Shown in pieces: positions 6,562 through 10,702 of a stretch of 10,702 bases of DNA. Position numbers and translations under genes: made by a program. Numbering within the stretch: the first letter of the stretch is position 1; the number at the start of each line of letters is the position of its first letter. Source of the DNA: Holosporales bacterium (GTDB lineage Bacteria; Pseudomonadota; Alphaproteobacteria; RUG11792). The stretch covers positions 1 to 10,702 of the forward strand of contig JAIROR010000014.1 of assembly GCA_031257415.1 (NCBI GenBank), in the 5' to 3' direction. Below the pieces are notes generated by a model. The model did no database searches, was not told where the DNA came from, and saw only the letters and a list, made by a program, of their open reading frames with translations.

Positions 6562-6778
6562 GCTCGTTTGATTGTGGCCTTTGCGCTGGATTTGAGGAAT
6601 GAAATCAACTGGAGAGCCTGCTCCTGGATCAATTTCACAAGATCTTTTTTGTAGTTTCGCGGATATACACCAACATCCTCCTGGTTAACCCAGCGGACTT
6701 TCCAAGGAAAGAGAGCCCACAGGAACAGGTGTCAATAATATGGTAGCACATTTTTTTATTTTTATGCAAGAAATATTT

Positions 6779-6845
6779 TTGTCCCATCTTTGTCCCATAA
6801 GAAAAAATTGAGAAAAAATTGTCCCACGAAAAAAAATTTACCCCA
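6779..6845. repeat. Cluster of TTGTCCCA direct repeats
   Basis: TTGTCCCA occurs at 6779-6786, 6790-6797 and 6819-6826, with a degenerate TTACCCCA at 6838-6845. The last two continue identically as CGAAA. Between them GAAAAAATTGA is repeated in tandem (6801-6811 and 6812-6822). This clustering suggests binding sites or slippage-driven growth. No recombinase gene is next to it in the window. Confidence 0.6.
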
Positions 6846-7040
6846 CGAAACTGAAACCCATCGCGACCCAGCGGCGGCAACAATTCCTTAATATTTCCTT
6901 AACAGAGCCAAAGTCGTTGGTATGAAGATCGTTTTGCGCTGGGGGCGCCTGAAAATTATTTATTTGTTGTTATTTTCTTATTCCAAACTATACTTTAATT
7001 TAACTCTTTTTTTAAGACAATTTTTAGAAACCGCCCCCGT

Positions 7041-7616
7041 TCAACAGTTTTCCAATGGGAATACGTTGCGGAAACACGTTTCTATATTGACTCCGTTCCT
7101 TTCATCTTTGCTGTTCGTCCAGCCGTATAGGTTTTTGGGTATTGAGAATCTGGTAGGATTTTTGCGAGAGAGAAAGATCATCATTCCTTTTGCCGACATT
7201 AGTCTCTGGCCTCTGTTTAGTATGGATTCGTTATAGAATCCGGAGTCAAAAAAAACTACGTCAAAGCCTTCCTTTTTATACGTATCCAAGTTCTTTTCGC
7301 TAATAGAGGAGCAATCGCTGAATATACGGCCAAAAACCAACAATGTATAATTGAGATAATCTCCAATAATCAACAATTTATTGCGTGGTAGTGCCAATAT
7401 TTTTTCAGCAATTTTGGCAAGCAAGACGGGGCGCAGCAGGAAACGATTCTCCAGATCATTGATTGGGATTTCGATATCGGCATAGGCATATACTTTGTGT
7501 TTCGGTTCGACGAAATCCTCTCTATCGATAATTGTGAACGCATTGACTATGAGCGGATTGTGGATTCCGGCGCATATGAGCTGTCTTTCCATTGAGGCGA
7601 TTTTTATTTCATTCAT
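7041..7616 (-). CDS. Pcm-like protein (protein-L-isoaspartate O-methyltransferase family, SAM motif degenerate)
   Basis: The 191-residue protein follows the layout of the alphaproteobacterial Pcm-like family. The N-terminal MERQLICAGIHNPLIVNAF and DREDFVEP (9-38) resemble the family's MVxxQLRxxGVxDPxVLxA and PREAFVP. YADIEIPI and RFLLRPVLLAKIAE (46-71) match the segment before the methyltransferase core. The SAM motif I, normally with glycines as in G-x-G-x-G, reads LLIIGDYLNYTLLVFG (81-96), so only one glycine remains. GFDVVFFDSG (117-126) fits motif II-like strands. The C-terminus is short compared with the usual about 215-220 residues. True methyltransferase activity is therefore doubtful. 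The ATG overlaps the dxr stop as ATGA (7613-7616), so it is the coupled last gene of the rbfA-dxr unit. Confidence 0.7.
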   Translation of the reverse strand: MNEIKIASMERQLICAGIHNPLIVNAFTIIDREDFVEPKHKVYAYADIEIPINDLENRFLLRPVLLAKIAEKILALPRNKLLIIGDYLNYTLLVFGRIFSDCSSISEKNLDTYKKEGFDVVFFDSGFYNESILNRGQRLMSAKGMMIFLSRKNPTRFSIPKNLYGWTNSKDERNGVNIETCFRNVFPLENC

Positions 7617-8734
7617 CTATTTTTCCCCAACGATAACACCCCATTGCAAATTTCGATGATATCAGAGATCGAGGATACTTTTTCAGAATTGCTCATTTTC
7701 AGTTTTCCCCTGACAAATGCAGGAATATCTTTAAATCTTATCTTATTATCCAAGAATTCCTGAACGGCCATCTCGTCTGCCACACTAAATGCTATGCATT
7801 TCTTTTCATTATAGGCTTCATATGCCAGCTCGACGTTCTCTTTCTGCCAATCGCTGAATTTCTGAAAAGATAAGGATAATGATTCTAATTTAAAATCTGA
7901 TTTGAAGTCCTTTTCAGAATATTTGGCAAAGGCATAATTTATTGGGATTCTCATATCTGGAGTCCCCATAAGAGCCATGATGCTTGAATCTCCAAGCTGG
8001 ACCATCCCGTGGACCATGGATTCTTTATGGATTATTGCCTCAACCTTTTCTATTTCAATATCAAAGAGGAAAGCAGCTTCTATGATCTCCAGGGCCTTAT
8101 TAATCAATGTTGCGCTGTCGATTGTTATCTTGCCCCCCATCTGCCACGTCGGATGATTCAGCGAATCCTGCACGGTAACTGTTTCAAGCTGTTCTCTTGA
8201 ATAATTGATAAATGGGCCTCCAGAACATGTTAAAATTATTTTATTAATACAGTTTTTGTCTTTGTTTTCTAGACATCTGTAAATAGCGCTGTGTTCAGAA
8301 TCGACTGGTATTATTCTAGTGTTCTTTTCGTGGGCTTGATTAACGAAGAATTGCCCTCCGCACACGGCGACTTCCTTTGTTGCAAGGGCGATCGTTGCGG
8401 CATGTCCGAGGCAGTGAAACGAAGGTATTAGGCCTGATATCCCGGAGATTGCCATGCCAAGAATATCGACCTCTAGCTGCGCCAGATTTTTGATTTCTTC
8501 ATTCGGGAGGACAGTGGTATTGGTTCCTTTGAGTAATTCCTTTGCGGCATCCACAAACTTCGCCTCTACCGAGATATACTGTGGGCGAGATATCATGGCC
8601 TGTTTAACGAGTTCCTTATAGTTGCTCCTAGCTGCGAGACACACGACCTCAAAGGCACCGGAACTCCCAGCAACGGCATCAAACATCTTTTTGCCTACGC
8701 ATCCTGTTGACCCAAATATACTCACCTTTTTCAT
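7613..8734 (-). CDS. dxr: 1-deoxy-D-xylulose 5-phosphate reductoisomerase
   Basis: Dxr (IspC) converts DXP to 2-C-methyl-D-erythritol 4-phosphate with NADPH and a divalent metal. This is the first committed step of the MEP isoprenoid pathway, and the enzyme is cytosolic. In 373 residues: NADPH-binding GSTGCVG at 8-14, metal ligands D145 and E147 in VDSEHSA (144-150), substrate-binding SGGPF at 171-175, the flexible loop HPTWQMG at 194-200 with the key tryptophan, and NK at 212-213 with metal ligand E216. The C-terminal region AFSVADEMAVQEFLDNKIRF closes the fold. One oddity is that the strongly conserved ANKES-type motif reads ATKEV (118-122), so the asparagine is replaced by threonine. It starts 4 bases after the rbfA stop without a clear ribosome binding site and overlaps the Pcm-like gene by 4 bases, so translation is probably coupled. 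Confidence 0.96.
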   Translation of the reverse strand: MKKVSIFGSTGCVGKKMFDAVAGSSGAFEVVCLAARSNYKELVKQAMISRPQYISVEAKFVDAAKELLKGTNTTVLPNEEIKNLAQLEVDILGMAISGISGLIPSFHCLGHAATIALATKEVAVCGGQFFVNQAHEKNTRIIPVDSEHSAIYRCLENKDKNCINKIILTCSGGPFINYSREQLETVTVQDSLNHPTWQMGGKITIDSATLINKALEIIEAAFLFDIEIEKVEAIIHKESMVHGMVQLGDSSIMALMGTPDMRIPINYAFAKYSEKDFKSDFKLESLSLSFQKFSDWQKENVELAYEAYNEKKCIAFSVADEMAVQEFLDNKIRFKDIPAFVRGKLKMSNSEKVSSISDIIEICNGVLSLGKNR

Positions 8735-8738
8735 CTTG

Positions 8739-9122
8739 CTAATTCACGAGGAGTTTGTTTATCTTCTCCGAATATTCCAAAGAATCATCTATTTTGAAAA
8801 CGATTTCCGGAACGTATTTCAGGTTCATTTTCTTTGCTATAACATTTTTGAAATAATGCTTGTGTTCCTCGAGAAAGCTGATAGTCTCTTCCTGAAGCTC
8901 TCCGTTAAATGGAGCAACGAATATCTTCGAATTCCTCAAATCTGGAGACATGTCGACGTGGGTAATTGTTAATATCCTGCAAGGAATATTTGGCAATCCG
9001 TCCCTCAGTATGGTGTCAGATATGCACTCCCTGATCTTAAAAGCGACTCTGTCTGCCCTCTTGCCTCTCCCTCTTTTGTCTGTTCTTCCGTCTACTTTCT
9101 TAATGCCATACACGTCAGCCAT
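8739..9122 (-). CDS. rbfA: Ribosome-binding factor A
   Basis: RbfA binds free 30S subunits and helps late maturation of the 16S rRNA 5' end, and is important for growth in the cold. From the ATG at 9122 the protein is 127 residues, normal for the family. Visible marks: a basic N-terminus, RADRVAFKIRECISDTIL (22-39), the central strand ITHVDMSPDLRNSKIFVAPF (53-72), and the C-terminal KH-like part NLKYVPEIVFKIDDSLEYSEKINKLL (100-125). An in-frame GTG at 9158 would add 12 residues but lies at the predicted transcription start, so the ATG is preferred. A GAGG lies 12 bases upstream of the ATG. It is the first gene of rbfA-dxr-Pcm-like. The usual alphaproteobacterial neighbours infB and truB are absent from this window. 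Confidence 0.93.
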   Translation of the reverse strand: MADVYGIKKVDGRTDKRGRGKRADRVAFKIRECISDTILRDGLPNIPCRILTITHVDMSPDLRNSKIFVAPFNGELQEETISFLEEHKHYFKNVIAKKMNLKYVPEIVFKIDDSLEYSEKINKLLVN

Positions 9123-9163
9123 AGCCAATAACAACCTCACCACGAATCCAACACACACAGATC

Positions 9164-9192
9164 ATCTTATGGCAAAAGCATCGGCGAAGCAA
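9164..9192 (-). promoter_or_regulatory. Promoter of the rbfA-dxr-Pcm-like operon
   Basis: On the minus strand: -35 TTGCTT (9192-9187), 17-base spacer, -10 TAAGAT (9169-9164). Transcription would start near 9157, leaving a leader of about 35 bases before the rbfA ATG. Confidence 0.55.
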
Positions 9193-9361
9193 GGGCTAAA
9201 ATGGCGAATGAATATCTTGCTATTTCGAAAGTACTCATATTGAGCCAAATGTTCTGGATATATACCCAAACACTAAAAGATTGTGGAATAAGGGAGCAAG
9301 CGGATCGCTTGTCACGGCATTTTTGATTTTTGGTATCACTTCCTCACGCACACAATTCTCC

Positions 9362-9391
9362 TTGACAGACGGCAATAAAAAGGGGTAGAAT
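9362..9391 (+). promoter_or_regulatory. Promoter of the 205-aa exported protein gene
   Basis: -35 TTGACA (9362-9367, perfect consensus), 18-base spacer, -10 TAGAAT (9386-9391). The start would be near 9398, giving a very short leader with AAGGA at 9401-9405. Confidence 0.75.
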
Positions 9392-9411
9392 GGCCAAAAG
9401 AAGGATTTTTT

Positions 9412-10029
9412 ATGAGGCATATTATGAGAAAGATATTAGTAGTGGCGAGTATGTTTTTGGCAACATTTGCAACAATTGGGTATGGGGCCGATTCTAATGA
9501 AAAAATACTTCCTGAGTTTTGCGACAATTCCGATGGCAATATTGACCAATATTACGAAGTTGCCGAAATTAAGATGGACAGCGCTGGATTTAAGGGAGAT
9601 TCACGAAAAATTACCCTTTATTACGATTGCTATGGCTACTTGTATTATGGTCGACTAAACGGAGTTATTACCAGGGAACTAAAAATGGAGCAAGTGCCAC
9701 TAGGTGATCCAATCCGTAATGTTGTTTTCCTAAATAAAAGGATATGGCGATACGTTTGCTTTGACGGAGCGAACGGCCGTCAGCGAGAACTATCTGACAA
9801 TTGGTTCCTTAAACCGGAGAATAAGATTTATTATCTTCGTCCGAAATGTAGTGATTGGTTTACGGGTTTTTACAAGCACTTAGGAAATGGAAACTGGACG
9901 AAAATTGATGAATACAATTATACTAATCCTGAGAACTCCGTCTGTAATTCGGGAGTGTATACGTACGAAGCTTTGTTTGAAAATTTGGATAAGATCAGAC
10001 AAGCTCAAGCAATGGAAGATCCTAAGTAG
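9412..10029 (+). CDS. Predicted exported protein of unknown function, aromatic- and Cys-containing
   Basis: I do not recognise this family. The 205-residue protein begins with a clear signal peptide: basic MRHIMRK, hydrophobic core ILVVASMFLATFATI, and likely cleavage after GYGA (about residue 26). The mature part is rich in tyrosine, tryptophan and asparagine and has five cysteines (37, 73, 116, 146, 178), which is compatible with disulphides in the periplasm or outside the cell. Y-rich stretches (YYDCYGYLYYG at 70-80) suggest a beta-rich fold. There is no membrane segment after the signal. Two starts are possible: ATG 9412 with AAGGA 6 bases ahead, or ATG 9424 with GAGG 6 bases ahead. Both keep the signal peptide. 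The strong private promoter means it is a single-gene unit. A role in host interaction or envelope is inference only. Confidence 0.85.
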   Translation: MRHIMRKILVVASMFLATFATIGYGADSNEKILPEFCDNSDGNIDQYYEVAEIKMDSAGFKGDSRKITLYYDCYGYLYYGRLNGVITRELKMEQVPLGDPIRNVVFLNKRIWRYVCFDGANGRQRELSDNWFLKPENKIYYLRPKCSDWFTGFYKHLGNGNWTKIDEYNYTNPENSVCNSGVYTYEALFENLDKIRQAQAMEDPK

Positions 10030-10042
10030 TCTTTATTCAGAG

Positions 10043-10071
10043 GCAGCAATTCAGTCATTTGCAATTGCTGC
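10043..10071. repeat. 9-bp hairpin after the 205-aa protein gene
   Basis: GCAGCAATT (10043-10051) and AATTGCTGC (10063-10071) form a perfect stem with an 11-base loop, 14 bases past the stop. No T run follows, so it may stabilise the transcript 3' end rather than terminate transcription. Confidence 0.5.
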
Positions 10072-10139
10072 TGCTGGCCCCTAACAAGAAGCGACATCGA
10101 AGACTATAACATTTATTCCTTGCGGAAATTGAAATAATG

Positions 10140-10169
10140 TTTGCTCTGGAGCAAAATAAGTGGTATACT
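10140..10169 (+). promoter_or_regulatory. Promoter of the SSG-repeat protein gene with overlapping inverted repeat
   Basis: -35 TTGCTC (10141-10146), 17-base spacer, -10 TATACT (10164-10169). A perfect inverted repeat TTTGCTC-TG-GAGCAAA (10140-10155) covers the -35 box and part of the spacer, which is a typical place for a repressor site. Confidence 0.65.
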
Positions 10170-10204
10170 GGTGTATGTTGTGTTTGTATTATTAAAGGTG
10201 AATT

Positions 10205-10702
10205 ATGAAGAAATTGATTGCTGGGTTGTTGACGCGCTGGGCGGTTGTGTTATTGGCATGCGGGGCCGTGCCATGTTGCCAGGCAATGTCTGTGGATTAT
10301 AGCTCCGGCAGCAGCTCTGGGGATTATAGCTCCGGCAGCAGCTCTGGGGAATTTAGCTCCGGCAGCAGCGGTGTTCCATTTGATAGAAAAAAGCTGCAAG
10401 ATTCCTTGGACAAGGCTTGCTCTGTTTTATCTGAAAAAGAAAAGGAAATTCTTGTGAAGAAAGCAACAGAAACGTTAAATAAAAAAGTTAAGTATTGTAG
10501 TAAAGATCTAAAGGGATTTCTTCTTGATTTTGTGGAGGTATTTGATCGCAAGAGCCCTGAGGAATTAAAGGATTTACCAAAAGATTTTAATTGGAGAATC
10601 GCGTGTGATATTGCGGGTATTGATTTTGAAAAATTTGATGATGATGTATACAGAGAGGTGTATGATTGCTCAATACATGATGAACTGCCTGAAAATATTG
10701 AA
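10205..10702 (+). CDS. Predicted exported protein with N-terminal Ser/Gly tandem repeats (partial, runs off window)
   Basis: The frame is open from ATG 10205 to the window end (166 codons so far, no stop). AAAGG lies 6 bases before the ATG and a good promoter lies upstream. Residues 1-27 look like a signal peptide: MKKLIAGLLTRW, hydrophobic AVVLLACGAVPCC, with possible cleavage after CQA. LLAC could alternatively be a lipobox. Then comes a nine-residue repeat three times, (D/E)(Y/F)SSGSSSG (the third copy diverging after SSGSS), at 31-57, a flexible linker. After that the protein is hydrophilic and charged, rich in Lys, Asp and Glu, with scattered cysteines (72, 98 and later) and probably alpha-helical. 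No known domain is recognised. The repeat linker after a signal peptide suggests a surface or secreted protein. Function is unknown. Confidence 0.82.
   Translation, partial: MKKLIAGLLTRWAVVLLACGAVPCCQAMSVDYSSGSSSGDYSSGSSSGEFSSGSSGVPFDRKKLQDSLDKACSVLSEKEKEILVKKATETLNKKVKYCSKDLKGFLLDFVEVFDRKSPEELKDLPKDFNWRIACDIAGIDFEKFDDDVYREVYDCSIHDELPENIE
10295..10375 (+). repeat. 27-bp tandem repeat, 3 copies, coding
   Basis: GATTATAGCTCCGGCAGCAG starts units at 10295 and 10322. The third at 10349 begins GAATTT and diverges after AGCAGC. The first two copies are identical, which points to recent duplication or active slippage, and the unit keeps the reading frame. Confidence 0.92.

Larger units (their letters stand above)
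6448..7040. other. 593-bp intergenic region after tlc
   Basis: No gene is supported here. It holds the tlc terminator-like hairpin, an inverted repeat CTTTCC-AA-GGAAAG near 6698, the TTGTCCCA cluster at 6779-6845 and an AT-rich tail before the Pcm-like gene. A minus-strand frame is open without stop from 6731 down to 6222, running into antisense of tlc. Its part at about 6500-6731 reads like protein (tryptophans, then a Lys/Glu amphipathic helix) but lacks an ATG and a ribosome binding site. It may be a gene remnant. Confidence 0.5.

Noticed and set aside
6680..6720. Minus-strand GGAAAGTCCG resembling the 5' conserved region of RNase P RNA
   Set aside because: The following bases do not continue the conserved region, and the rest of an RNase P RNA would have to lie across the tlc coding end.
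6635..6883. 82-codon minus-strand frame in the tlc-Pcm gap
   Set aside because: It is translated from the TTGTCCCA/poly-A repeat area, shows no domain pattern and competes with another open frame in the same place.
5506..6949. 14-bp match GCGCTGGGGGCGCC at 5506-5519 (inside tlc) and 6936-6949
   Set aside because: It is a short GC-rich, partly palindromic string with no matching flanks, and is most simply chance.
9297..9330. Hairpin CAAGCG-GAT-CGCTTG followed by T-rich sequence, as a terminator
   Set aside because: No plus-strand gene lies upstream, and the T tracts start several bases after the stem. It was left as an unexplained small palindrome.
1..10702. CRISPR array, tRNA, rRNA, tmRNA or transposase
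   Set aside because: The repeats present are contiguous tandem or two-copy repeats without regular spacers. No tRNA arm pattern, tmRNA tag sequence or transposase-like protein was seen by eye.

Overview
The window looks like a piece of chromosome from an obligate or host-associated intracellular alphaproteobacterium of the Rickettsiales/Holosporales type. This is inferred from three things: a full-length ATP/ADP translocase (Tlc family, the 'energy parasite' carrier of Rickettsia, Chlamydia and Holospora-like symbionts), AT-rich DNA with long non-coding stretches, and several proteins with signal peptides but no recognisable enzyme domain. The genus cannot be named from the sequence alone.

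Layout. Bases 1-537 carry no convincing gene. They hold a duplicated block of about 290 bp period with nested inverted repeats and interchangeable hairpins. Bases 538-2652 (minus strand) form a compact unit read mlaF-like ABC ATPase -> HD-domain protein -> prmC (release-factor glutamine methyltransferase), with overlapping genes. After a 330-bp gap comes a large secreted MORN-repeat protein (2986-4362, minus) with two internal tandem duplications. A 477-bp divergent intergenic region follows, holding a 45-bp tandem repeat, a duplicated 13-mer and a good promoter. It leads into tlc (4840-6447, plus).

Bases 6448-7040 are a long intergenic stretch with a terminator-like hairpin, clustered TTGTCCCA repeats and a possible gene remnant. 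Bases 7041-9122 (minus) are a tight operon rbfA -> dxr -> Pcm-like protein (ribosome maturation, MEP isoprenoid pathway, and a methyltransferase-like protein whose SAM motif is eroded). The last part, on the plus strand, has two genes for predicted exported proteins, each with its own good promoter: a 205-aa aromatic-rich protein (9412-10029) and a protein with three 9-residue Ser/Gly repeats that runs off the window end (10205->10702).

How they fit together. The housekeeping genes (prmC, rbfA, dxr, mlaF-like) are minimal and compressed, as expected in a reduced genome. Tlc would import host ATP. The three exported proteins are the accessory and most novel content, and are candidates for host interaction or envelope function. 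No CRISPR array, tRNA, rRNA, transposase or complete phage module was recognised.
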